NCBI RefSeq assembly: GCF_003086795.1
Contig: NZ_CP026003.1
Span: 2,252,777-2,316,776 of the forward strand
From: Stenotrophomonas sp. SAU14A_NAIMI4_5
Lineage (GTDB): Bacteria; Pseudomonadota; Gammaproteobacteria; Xanthomonadales; Xanthomonadaceae
Direction: 5' to 3'
Length of the DNA: 64,000 nt
Made by a program: the position numbers and the translations under genes. The notes under the pieces were generated by a model. It saw only the letters and a program-made list of their open reading frames with translations, did no database searches and was not told the origin of the DNA. Shown here piece by piece: positions 56,461 to 64,000 of the stretch (positions within the stretch are counted from its first letter, which is position 1; each line of letters opens with the position of its first letter).

Positions 56461-57885
56461 TCATCCTATTGCGCTTGATGCCGCCTCTGCCGAGCGTGGG
56501 GCACTAAGGAACGCGGCGGTCGCCATCGCGATGGCGATCATTGCGCACGCCACCGCAAAGGCGATGCTGACCTGGCGGGCCCCTGCCCCATCCGGCGCCA
56601 GTGCGAAGAACACCCCGCCCACCAGTGCGACGGAAAGCGCGGCACCCATCTGCATGGCCGCGGTGATCGCGCCAGCGGCGAGGCCTGCCCAGCGAGGCTC
56701 AACCCTGTCAACATTGAGGCGCACCAGCGCCGGCAAGGCAATGCCCTGCCCGATGCCCAGGAGAAGCAGCGGCCCGACAAGCCAGCCTGGCTTGCCGGCC
56801 ACGGCGAGGCCGGCAACTGCCAGCAGGGCCAGCGCTTCCACGCCCATGCCGAGCGCCGCTACCCGCGTGCCCAGCCAGCGCGACAGGCGAATCCCACAGC
56901 TCGGGCCAAGCAGTTGCCCGATGCCCAGCGGCAGGATGGCCAGGCCTGCGGAAAGCGCGTCGCGGTGCAGGCCGGCTTGCTGATACACCGCGAATGTCAG
57001 GAAGAATGCGGCCAATGCGTAGAAGCACACGGCGGCAAGCAGTCCGCGCGGCAGCCCCGAGGCGATGGTGAGGGCCGACGGTGGCACCAGGGGTGATGCG
57101 CCCATGCGCTCCAGATGTTTCTGGTACCGCCAGAATGCCGTGATCAGTGCCGGACTGGCTGCCAGCAGAGCCAGGCTCCACCATGGCCAGCCCCGCTCGC
57201 GGCCTTCAATGAGGGGAACCACCAGCGCGAGTGCGGCCAGCGCCATCAGCACGGCACCCCGGTAGTCCATCGTGCGCGCGTGTTCTGCCCGCGTTTCGCG
57301 AACCAGCAGCAGGGCTGCGGGAACGGAAAACACAATGACCGGAAGGTTGATGAGGAAGACGCTGCGCCAGCCGAGGTCCAGTACATTCACCGAGACCAGC
57401 CAGCCGCCAAGCAACTGCCCGCCAACCGAAGCGATACCGAAGGTGGCGCCGTACAGCCCCAGCGCGCGCCCCTTCTCCGCCGACGGAAACAGTGCGTGGA
57501 TGGAGGCGAGTGACTGCGGCGCCATGACTGCTGCGGAAATGCCCTGCAGCAACCTGCCGGCCACCAGCATGGCGGCGGAGTCAGCCAGCCCGCAGATGGC
57601 CGACGCGAGCCCGAACCCCAGCATGCCACCGACGAAGGCGCGCCGACGCCCATGGATGTCACCCAGGCGCCCACCCAGGATGAGCGTGACGGCGTACGCC
57701 ATGGCATATACCGACACGACCAGTTGGGTGACATCTGCTGATGCATGCAGATCGTTTCGGATGGTAGGCAGCGCTACGTTGACGATGAAGAAGTCCAGCG
57801 GCGGCAACAGCGTGCCTGTCAACAGCACCGCCAGGGCTGGCCAGCGCCGCGCGTCATGCACGACCGGGGTCTGATCCACGTTCAT
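56461..57885 (-). CDS. MFS drug/metabolite exporter, DHA2 type
   Basis: A 474-residue transporter with about 14 membrane helices. Family motifs: LDFFIVNVALPTIRNDL in helix 1, LGGRLGDIHGRRRAFVGG (motif A), and GRLLQGISAAVMAPQSLA (motif B), plus GGWLVSVNVLDLGWRSVFLIN. Proton-driven export is inferred. It lies 34 bases past the SDR start region on the same strand and may be cotranscribed downstream of nothing else. Confidence 0.9.
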   Translation of the reverse strand: MNVDQTPVVHDARRWPALAVLLTGTLLPPLDFFIVNVALPTIRNDLHASADVTQLVVSVYAMAYAVTLILGGRLGDIHGRRRAFVGGMLGFGLASAICGLADSAAMLVAGRLLQGISAAVMAPQSLASIHALFPSAEKGRALGLYGATFGIASVGGQLLGGWLVSVNVLDLGWRSVFLINLPVIVFSVPAALLLVRETRAEHARTMDYRGAVLMALAALALVVPLIEGRERGWPWWSLALLAASPALITAFWRYQKHLERMGASPLVPPSALTIASGLPRGLLAAVCFYALAAFFLTFAVYQQAGLHRDALSAGLAILPLGIGQLLGPSCGIRLSRWLGTRVAALGMGVEALALLAVAGLAVAGKPGWLVGPLLLLGIGQGIALPALVRLNVDRVEPRWAGLAAGAITAAMQMGAALSVALVGGVFFALAPDGAGARQVSIAFAVACAMIAIAMATAAFLSAPRSAEAASSAIG

Positions 57886-57919
57886 CGGTTTCTCCTTGGG
57901 TCATTCAGACCTGCGCGTA

Positions 57920-58666
57920 TCAGCGCATGCCGCCCGAGCCGAGAATGGTTTCGCCCGTCACCCAGTCCGCGTCCGCCGATGCGAGGAAGGCAACGATCGA
58001 GGCGATGTCGGCCGCCTGGCCGATCCGGCCCAGTGGTGTCTGCTGCTCGTTCCAGGTCTGGAACTCCGAGCCCATCACGCCATTGGCATGCGTACCCTCG
58101 GTCTCGATCAGCCCGGGATTGACCGAGTTGACGCGGATGCCGCGTGGGCCCAGTTCGCGGGACAACACGCCGGTGATGGCATCGATGGCGCCCTTGGTGC
58201 CGGTATAGATGGCGCTTTCTACCGGCAGCACGCGGGTCACCACCGAACCGATATTGATGATGCTGCTGCCCTCGCCAAGGAACGGTATGGAGGCCCCGGT
58301 TACCAGCAGCGTGCCGAGCACGTTGAGGTCAAACTGTTGGCGATACAGCTCCTCGGTTGTTTCCTCGATTTTTGCGAACTGATACATGCCGGCGTTGTTG
58401 ACCACGATGTCCAATCTGCCGAACGTTTCAACTGTGGCCGCGATCAGTGCGTCCACCTCTGCCTGGCGGCGGATGTCGGCGCGCACTGCCACGGCTTTCC
58501 CGCCCGCCGCTACGATCTCAGCGACCACGGCGGCGGCCGCACCTTCAGCGGATGCGTAATTGACCACCACGTGGGCGCCGTCGTGGGCCAAGCGGCGGGC
58601 GATGCCTGCGCCGATGCCCTTCGACGCGCCGGTGACCAGCGCCACCCTTCCATTCAGTGTGTCCAT
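57920..58666 (-). CDS. Short-chain dehydrogenase/reductase
   Basis: A 248-residue SDR. Cofactor motif TGASKGIGAGIARRL at residues 12-26, NNAG near 90, catalytic Ser in NIGSVVT and YTGTK pair near 155, and PG segment NPGLIETEGTH. Prefers NADP(H) or NAD(H) cannot be told. It is divergent from a LysR gene and lies ahead of the MFS exporter on the same strand, so the LysR protein probably controls both. Confidence 0.92.
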   Translation of the reverse strand: MDTLNGRVALVTGASKGIGAGIARRLAHDGAHVVVNYASAEGAAAAVVAEIVAAGGKAVAVRADIRRQAEVDALIAATVETFGRLDIVVNNAGMYQFAKIEETTEELYRQQFDLNVLGTLLVTGASIPFLGEGSSIINIGSVVTRVLPVESAIYTGTKGAIDAITGVLSRELGPRGIRVNSVNPGLIETEGTHANGVMGSEFQTWNEQQTPLGRIGQAADIASIVAFLASADADWVTGETILGSGGMR

Positions 58667-58792
58667 TGCGTGCAAGTCCGGCTCTGATTGCCCTGGTGTG
58701 GGGCGGGAGTGCATGTTGACCCCAGCAGGATTGTCTGGGGACTGTCATTGCTGCATAGTTTTCGTGCATTTTTGAACGGGCGCACGTTGGCG

Positions 58793-59662
58793 ATGGAATG
58801 GAGTGATATCCGAATATTTCTGGCGGTGGTTCGTGGCAGGTCGCTTGGGGAGGCCGCGCGCCGCCTGGGCGTCAGTCATCCCACGGTGGGCCGGCGGGTC
58901 AAGGTGCTGGAAGACGAAGCCGAGCAGCCGCTGTTCCGCAGGACAAAGGACGGCCTGGTCCTGACCGATGCTGGCGATGCGGTACTTGCGCTGGCCGAGT
59001 CGATGGAGGCGTCCGCACTTGCAATGGAAAGGCGCTTGGCGGGACGCCAGGAGCGACTGGAGGGAGTCCTGCGGATCTCTTCGGCCGACTGGTTTGCCGC
59101 CTATGTGCTCGCGCCCAGTCTGGCCGAGCTGGCGCTGCTCCACCCGGGCGTGGTGCCGGAAGTCATCGCCAGCTACCGGCTGCTCGATCTATCCCGCCGC
59201 GAGGCGGATGTTGCCTTCCGCATCGTGCCGTTCAGCGAGCCGGATATCGTACAGCGTCGGCTGATGACCATGCCCTATGGGCTGTATGGCTCAGAGGCGA
59301 CGGTGCGCGCGGTGATGGATGATCCGCGCGCGGCACGGCTGATTCTGATGAACTCGGCGCAGGCCCACTTCCCGGACGTGAAATGGCTGATCGAGACCTT
59401 TCCGCAGTCGAAACCGGCGTTCTCCAGTACCAGCCGCAGCGTCCAGGCGCAGATGTGCGCCCGCGGCCTTGGTCTTGCGGTGTTGCCCCGGCCGCTGGGT
59501 GAGCAGCTGGGCGGGTTGCATCGCATCGACGCCTTCGGGCAGCCCCCCGGGCGTGACATCTGGGTGGGCTACCACCAGGATCTGCGCCATATGGATCGGT
59601 TGCGGGCGCTGCTGGAAATTGCCGAGAAGATGCTGCCGCACTCGCCGTCGCTGGAGAAATGA
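58793..59662 (+). CDS. LysR-family transcriptional regulator
   Basis: A 289-residue LysR protein: winged helix at 1-60 (SDIRIFLAVVRGRSLGEAAR, SHPTVGRRVKVLEDEAEQPL) and a binding domain (GVLRISSADWFAAYVLAPSL, READVAFRIVPF). Divergent from the SDR gene with 126 bases between; TGCATAG...CGTGCA near 58752-58768 could be part of its site. Confidence 0.92.
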   Translation: MEWSDIRIFLAVVRGRSLGEAARRLGVSHPTVGRRVKVLEDEAEQPLFRRTKDGLVLTDAGDAVLALAESMEASALAMERRLAGRQERLEGVLRISSADWFAAYVLAPSLAELALLHPGVVPEVIASYRLLDLSRREADVAFRIVPFSEPDIVQRRLMTMPYGLYGSEATVRAVMDDPRAARLILMNSAQAHFPDVKWLIETFPQSKPAFSSTSRSVQAQMCARGLGLAVLPRPLGEQLGGLHRIDAFGQPPGRDIWVGYHQDLRHMDRLRALLEIAEKMLPHSPSLEK

Positions 59663-59754
59663 CCTTGCAGCGCTGACTGCCACGTCGCGGCGCCACATCG
59701 CCATCACGGCGAGGCGCGCATAACACTGGCGGCCTTCCCCCTTCCAGCAGCCCC

Positions 59755-60990
59755 GTGATCGACCCCACCCCCGATGCCCCCGCGCGCCGGCGCGCCGAGC
59801 GCGGCCTGGATGGCCTGAATTTCTTCCTGGCAGATGTACGCGATGGACTGGGCCCCTATCTGGCCATCTATCTGCTGTCGGTACACCACTGGCAGCCGGC
59901 CAGCATCGGTGCGGTCATGACGGTGTCGGCGATCATCGGGCTGATGACCCAGACACCTGCCGGGGCGTTGATGGACCGGCTGCACGCCAAGCGGATGACA
60001 CTGGCCATCGCTGCGGTGCTGGTGACCGCGACGTGTCTGCTGCTGCCTTGGACGCAGAGCTTCGCGGTAGTGGCATCCACCCAGGCGTTGAGTGCCGTGG
60101 CGGCCTCGGTGATTGCGCCGGCCATTGCGGCCATTTCGCTGGGCGTCAGCGGGCCGCGCGCGTTCGCGCGGCGCATGGGGCGCAACGAGACCTTCAACCA
60201 TGCCGGCAACGTCGTGGCGGCCCTGCTGGCCGGTGGCCTGGCCTACCTGTGGGGACCGACGGTGGTGTTCTACCTGATGGCAGCGATGACACTGGCAAGC
60301 GTGGCCGCCACGGCTGCGATTCCGGGAGCGGCCATTGACGATGCGCGGGCGCGCGGCCTGGTTGACGAGCCAAGGCAGGCGCACGCCCCCTCCCCCGCGC
60401 GGTTGCTGTTGCGGGATCGCCGGTTGCTGCTGCTGGCCGCGTGCAGCTGCCTGTTCCACCTCGCCAACGCGGCGATGCTGCCGCTGGTCGGGCAGAAACT
60501 GGCGTTGAGCAGCCCGGCCCTCGCGACCACACTGACCGCCGGGTGCATCGTGGCCGCGCAGCTGGTGATGATTCCGCTGGCGTGGCTGGTGGGGGCGCGG
60601 GCGGACCGGTGGGGGCGGCGGCCGCTGCTGCTGGCGGGTTTTCTGATCCTGCCGATCCGTGCTGCGCTCTATCCTCTGTCCGATGCCCCGGCCTGGCTGT
60701 TGAGCGTGCAGCTGCTGGATGGCGTGGGTGCCGGCATTTTTGGTGCACTGATCCCCATCATGGTGAGGGACCTGAGCGAAGGGAGCGGGCGCTTCAATGT
60801 CACCTTGGGCGCGGTCACGACCGTGTTCGGGGTGGGCGGCGCGCTCAGTCCCGCTCTGGCGGGCTTCATCGTGCAGCGCGCAGGCTATGATGCCGCCTTT
60901 CTGGTCCTGGCGGTCGTTGCCACGGCGGCAGTGCTGCTGGCGCTGAAGGTGCCGGAGACACGGGATACGCCGGCAATTGAGCATTCATGA
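59755..60990 (+). CDS. MFS transporter
   Basis: A 411-residue protein with about 12 membrane helices. It starts at a GTG; FFLADVRDGLGPYLAIYLLS and MTQTPAGALMDRLHAKR are at the N-terminal half, LVGARADRWGRRPLLLAGF (motif A-like) in the second half. Substrate unknown. Followed after 14 bases by the ArsB/NhaD-type gene, so the two are probably cotranscribed. Confidence 0.88.
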   Translation: MIDPTPDAPARRRAERGLDGLNFFLADVRDGLGPYLAIYLLSVHHWQPASIGAVMTVSAIIGLMTQTPAGALMDRLHAKRMTLAIAAVLVTATCLLLPWTQSFAVVASTQALSAVAASVIAPAIAAISLGVSGPRAFARRMGRNETFNHAGNVVAALLAGGLAYLWGPTVVFYLMAAMTLASVAATAAIPGAAIDDARARGLVDEPRQAHAPSPARLLLRDRRLLLLAACSCLFHLANAAMLPLVGQKLALSSPALATTLTAGCIVAAQLVMIPLAWLVGARADRWGRRPLLLAGFLILPIRAALYPLSDAPAWLLSVQLLDGVGAGIFGALIPIMVRDLSEGSGRFNVTLGAVTTVFGVGGALSPALAGFIVQRAGYDAAFLVLAVVATAAVLLALKVPETRDTPAIEHS

Positions 60991-61004
60991 GGTTTGGGTA
61001 GTAC

Positions 61005-62252
61005 ATGCACGTTGAAGCTTCGTCGATGATCATCTGGGCGGCCGTGGCGGCGACCATTGTCGGCCTGCTGTTCCGCCCTTTCCGCATTCCCGAATATGTC
61101 TGGGCTGTGGCCGCCGCGCTGCTGCTGCCACTGGCCGGGGCCGTGCCGGTCGCAACCTTCGTGGGCGCGGTGGCCGAGGGCCAGGATGTCTACCTGTTCC
61201 TGGTGGGCATGATGCTGCTGGCCGAGCTGGCGCGGCGCGAAGGGGTGTTCGACTGGATGGCGCTGTACGCGGTACAGCACGCGGCCGGCTCGGGGCGGCG
61301 CCTGTTCGATCTGGTATTCCTGGTCGGCACGGTGGTGACGGTCCTTCTGTCCAACGATGCCACGGCGGTTGTGCTCACCCCTGCGGTGTACGCGGCATGC
61401 CGGGTGGCCGGGGTCACGCCCCTGCCCTATCTGTTTGTCTGTGCATTCATCGCCAATGCCGCCAGTTTCGTGCTGCCCATTTCCAACCCTGCCAATCTGG
61501 TGGTATTTGGCGCACACATGCCGCCATTGCTGGAATGGCTGAAGCAGTTCGCGCTGCCTTCGCTGGCCGCCATCGCCGCCACATATGCCGTGCTGAGGCT
61601 GCTGTACCGCCGTGAGATTGCCCAGCCGATCTCGGTTTCGCCACAACAGCAGCCGCTGTCCCCTGGAGGCCGCTTGGCAGCTGGGGGTGTGGTGTTCACC
61701 GGAACGGTGCTGGTGGTCACCTCCGCACTGAATGGTCGTCTGGGGCTGATGACATTCTGTGCCGGGCTGCTGAGCGTGGCCGCCGTAGCCCTGGCGCAAC
61801 GGCGCAGCCCCCTGCCGCTGCTGCGCCATGTTTCCTGGAGCGTGCTGCCGCTGGTGGCGGGGCTTTTCGTGCTGGTGGAGGCAGTCGCGCAGACCGGGGT
61901 GATCCAGCAGGCGGCGGACGCGCTGGAAGCACTGGCGCGCAGCTCGACCAGCCACGCTGGCTGGGTTGCGGGCATTGCCTCCGCCCTGCTGAGCAATGTG
62001 GCCAATAATCTGCCGGTAGGCCTGGCGGCCGGGTCCGTGGCGCAGGTGGCGGATCTGCCCGCGCAGGTGCGGGCCGCATTGCTGGTCGGCGTCGACCTGG
62101 GGCCCAACCTGTCCGTGACCGGTTCACTGGCGACGCTGTTGTGGCTGGTGGCGCTGCGACGTGAGGGCGAGCACGTAGGCGCCCTCGATTTCCTGCGTGT
62201 AGGGATCCTGGTGATGCCCCCCGCCCTGATCGGTGCGTTGCTGCTGCTGTAA
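61005..62252 (+). CDS. ArsB/NhaD-type ion transporter
   Basis: A 415-residue membrane protein of the arsenite-pump/NhaD superfamily, with about 11 helices: VYLFLVGMMLLAELARREGVFDW, VTVLLSNDATAVVLTPAVY, and PISNPANLVVFG, with the mirrored SNVANNLPVGLAAG and GPNLSVTGSLATLLW in the second half. These NDATA/NxP motifs match ArsB. No arsR or arsC is nearby, so arsenite export is only one possibility. Confidence 0.85.
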   Translation: MHVEASSMIIWAAVAATIVGLLFRPFRIPEYVWAVAAALLLPLAGAVPVATFVGAVAEGQDVYLFLVGMMLLAELARREGVFDWMALYAVQHAAGSGRRLFDLVFLVGTVVTVLLSNDATAVVLTPAVYAACRVAGVTPLPYLFVCAFIANAASFVLPISNPANLVVFGAHMPPLLEWLKQFALPSLAAIAATYAVLRLLYRREIAQPISVSPQQQPLSPGGRLAAGGVVFTGTVLVVTSALNGRLGLMTFCAGLLSVAAVALAQRRSPLPLLRHVSWSVLPLVAGLFVLVEAVAQTGVIQQAADALEALARSSTSHAGWVAGIASALLSNVANNLPVGLAAGSVAQVADLPAQVRAALLVGVDLGPNLSVTGSLATLLWLVALRREGEHVGALDFLRVGILVMPPALIGALLLL

Positions 62253-62263
62253 CTGTGGGTGAT

Positions 62264-62689
62264 TCAGCGCGGCTTCGGCGGAGTAATGGTCACCCACGCA
62301 TGGCCACCGACCTGCCGCTGTTCGAGGTACCGCTGTAAGGCGCCCATCCCACGCACCATGCGCTCGATCAGGGCGATATCCGCGGTATCGTCGGTACCCG
62401 CGTACTGCTCAGGGTCCCGATTGATCTCCGCGCTGACGGCATGCAGTCTGTCGCCTTCTGACACGAAGTGAACCCGGGCAATGCAGACGCCGGTCCAGCT
62501 ACGGTGCATGTAAAGCGTACTCCCCTCGTAGTAAAGGAACCACTTGTCCTCCATTTCCAAGGGCAGCAGGCCATGCCGCACGCAGGCGGACTCTGCGGCA
62601 TCGAGGTGGAAGTCGAGTTTCAGCGCGATATGGTGGGCGGGGAGCGGCTTGGTTTTCCAGTCAGCAGCGGTGGCGATGGTGGGCATCAT
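62264..62689 (-). CDS. Protein of unknown function
   Basis: A 141-residue cytosolic protein with AAGG ahead of the start; two adjacent ATGs are possible. It reads LPAHHIALKLDFHLDAAES, EDKWFLYYEGSTLYMHRSWTG and IERMVRGMGALQRYLEQRQ. It is compact alpha/beta with conserved-looking aromatic and His residues. No family recognised with certainty. It converges with the ArsB/NhaD-type gene. Confidence 0.65.
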   Translation of the reverse strand: MMPTIATAADWKTKPLPAHHIALKLDFHLDAAESACVRHGLLPLEMEDKWFLYYEGSTLYMHRSWTGVCIARVHFVSEGDRLHAVSAEINRDPEQYAGTDDTADIALIERMVRGMGALQRYLEQRQVGGHAWVTITPPKPR

Positions 62690-62701
62690 GAACCTTGAGA
62701 G

Positions 62702-62725
62702 GTGCCGGCCAGCGGCCGGCACTAC
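62702..62725. repeat. SMAG-like element
   Basis: GTGCCGGCC-AGC-GGCCGGCAC-TAC between two minus-strand genes; it may terminate the SDR transcript. Confidence 0.7.
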
Positions 62726-62743
62726 CTGGGCCGGCGATGGGTT

Positions 62744-63547
62744 TTACCCGGCCAGGGTGAAGACCGAGCCCGAGTCTACGCGGATGTTGGCGCCGTTGAT
62801 GAAGCTGGCGCGTTCGGAGCACAGCAGGAGCACAGCGGCGGCGACCTCTTCGGGCCGGCCGCGGCGCTTGAGCACCATGCCGGGGCGCTCCTCATCGAGG
62901 AAGGTGCGGATGGCCTCCTCGAACGACATGCCCTTTTCCTTGGCGCGCTTGTGCATCATGGCGTCTGTCATCGGCGTATGGATGAAGGCCGGTGAGACGG
63001 TATTGATCATGATGTTGTCCTTGCCGTACTGCTTGGACAGGCCCTTGGCCAGGCTCAGCACACCCGCCTTCGAGGCGCAGTACGGCAGCTCGTCGGTATA
63101 CGGCTGTACGGCATCTTCCGAGGCGAACAGGACGATGCGACCCCAGCCCTTTGCACGCATTGCGGGAATGGCCTGGCGGCACATGCGCACCGCACCCATC
63201 AGGTTGATATCCAGCGTGCGCAGCCAACCGTTGTCGTCCACATCAAGGAAATCGCCGGTGGCACCGGTGACACCCGCAGCGTTGACGTAGATGTCGGGGT
63301 CACCAAGTTCGCTGCGTACCGAGGCCCAGATGTGTTCCACATCCTTGGCATCGGTGACATCACCGGCAACGGCCATCACTTCGCCCAGCGGCGACAGTTC
63401 CTGCAGGGCTTCGTCGAGGGTGCCATCGGGTACATCGGTGATGGCCACGCGTACCCCGGCCTGCAGCAGTTCGCGTGCGGTCTGCTTGCCCATGCCCGAA
63501 TCGGCGCCACTGACCAGGGCGATGCGCCCTGCTATTCCGAGATCCAT
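62744..63547 (-). CDS. Short-chain dehydrogenase/reductase
   Basis: A 267-residue SDR: SGADSGMGKQTARELLQAG at 12-30, NAAGVTGATGDF near 92, FASEDAVQPYTDELPYCASKAG with the Ser-Tyr-Lys set near 145-165, and PAFIHTPMTDAMM. Start MDLGIAGRIA overlaps the end of the upstream GMC oxidoreductase gene by 16 bases, so the two are one operon and may oxidise successive steps of the same substrate. Confidence 0.92.
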   Translation of the reverse strand: MDLGIAGRIALVSGADSGMGKQTARELLQAGVRVAITDVPDGTLDEALQELSPLGEVMAVAGDVTDAKDVEHIWASVRSELGDPDIYVNAAGVTGATGDFLDVDDNGWLRTLDINLMGAVRMCRQAIPAMRAKGWGRIVLFASEDAVQPYTDELPYCASKAGVLSLAKGLSKQYGKDNIMINTVSPAFIHTPMTDAMMHKRAKEKGMSFEEAIRTFLDEERPGMVLKRRGRPEEVAAAVLLLCSERASFINGANIRVDSGSVFTLAG

Positions 63548-64000
63548 GATGTGTCCTTGGTTGGGGAGGAAGTGGTGCTGCGCGGTGGCAGCGTCTGCAG
63601 GAACCGCTCGGCGGTGCGCAGGCCCAGTGCCATCTGGGTCAGCGCCGGGTTGGCGGCCAGGGCACTGGGGAAGATGGAGTTGTCGCAGATGAAGAGATTG
63701 GGGATGTCGAAGCTGCGGCCGTCGGCATCTACGACAGCGGTGTCGGCCGAGTCGCCCATGCGGCACGTACCCAGGGTGTGGGCCGAGCGCGCGGCGACGA
63801 AGATTCCGGTGGCACCTGCAGCTTCCCAGATGCGGGTCAGCTGGCTCTGGGCGTGCGCGTCCAGTGCCTTTTCGTTGGCGCCATAGCTGAAATCCACCCG
63901 CGCGCGGCGCATGCCGAAGGCATCGCGCTCATCACTGAGGGTGAGTTGGTTCCCGTCCTGCGGCAGGCACTCGCCGTTGATGCCGATGCCGGCCAGGTGC
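63532..64000 (-). CDS. GMC-family oxidoreductase, 3' part (runs off window end)
   Basis: The frame is open from the window edge to the stop at 63532 and encodes the C-terminal catalytic region of a GMC flavoenzyme: ARSAHTLGTCRMGDSADTA with the active-site His, LFICDNSIFPSALAANPALT with the second catalytic position, and a final helix RTAERFL. The FAD-binding N-terminus lies outside. Overlaps the downstream SDR start. Confidence 0.9.
   Translation of the reverse strand, partial: HLAGIGINGECLPQDGNQLTLSDERDAFGMRRARVDFSYGANEKALDAHAQSQLTRIWEAAGATGIFVAARSAHTLGTCRMGDSADTAVVDADGRSFDIPNLFICDNSIFPSALAANPALTQMALGLRTAERFLQTLPPRSTTSSPTKDTSWISE

Noticed and set aside
61005..62252. Arsenic resistance operon
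   Set aside because: Only the transporter is present; no ArsR or ArsC lies beside it, so an arsenic role is not claimed.

Overview
The window is chromosomal DNA of a Stenotrophomonas maltophilia-like gammaproteobacterium (Xanthomonadaceae). This rests on the high GC content, on core gene orders such as nudJ-mnmA-hflD and clpS-clpA...infA-aat, on trxB-ftsK-lolA-rarA protein sequences of xanthomonad type, and on many short stem-loops ending in GTAG/CTAC that match the SMAG elements described for S. maltophilia. No rRNA, tRNA, CRISPR array, integrase or transposase was recognised.

Layout. 0-10 kb: a partial chemoreceptor, a tRNA-thiolation operon (nudJ-mnmA-hflD), and the N-degron set clpS, clpA, aat around infA, with an orphan HigA-type antitoxin inserted after clpA. 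10-13.6 kb: a secreted amidase and two amidase-less relatives, separated by the scar of a tandem duplication that left fragments of trxB and of the GNAT gene. 13.6-22 kb: trxB, ftsK, a transglutaminase-like protein, lolA, rarA and a DUF805 protein. 22-28 kb: an iron/haem block (hydrolase, beta-propeller protein, hmuTUV-like ABC importer) behind a Fur-box-like site. 28.3-30.8 kb: an EF-G paralogue behind an elaborate leader with two tiny ORFs, a terminator and a SMAG pair. 31-35 kb: an AT-hook-like protein, a SapC protein and a BvgS-like two-component pair.

35-47.5 kb is accessory. It has a 1091-residue helicase with a nuclease-like C-terminus (candidate defence protein) and a small membrane protein. 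It then has two 1.7-kb copies of a cassette: structured RNA, a 118-aa helical protein, a small exported protein and a histidine phosphatase. The RNA copies differ by compensatory base changes. The 118-aa proteins differ by one residue despite 21 silent changes. This RNA-protein cassette is the best candidate here for an undescribed system.

47.5-64 kb is metabolic: a three-gene periplasmic dehydrogenase (Tat subunit, GMC flavoprotein, tri-haem cytochrome c) with a divergent LysR regulator, a porin, an Fe-S photolyase with a DUF2256 protein, an EAL protein, two MFS exporters, SDR enzymes, a second LysR regulator, an ArsB/NhaD-type transporter and the end of another GMC oxidoreductase. Functions are read from motifs and gene order only; no database search was run.
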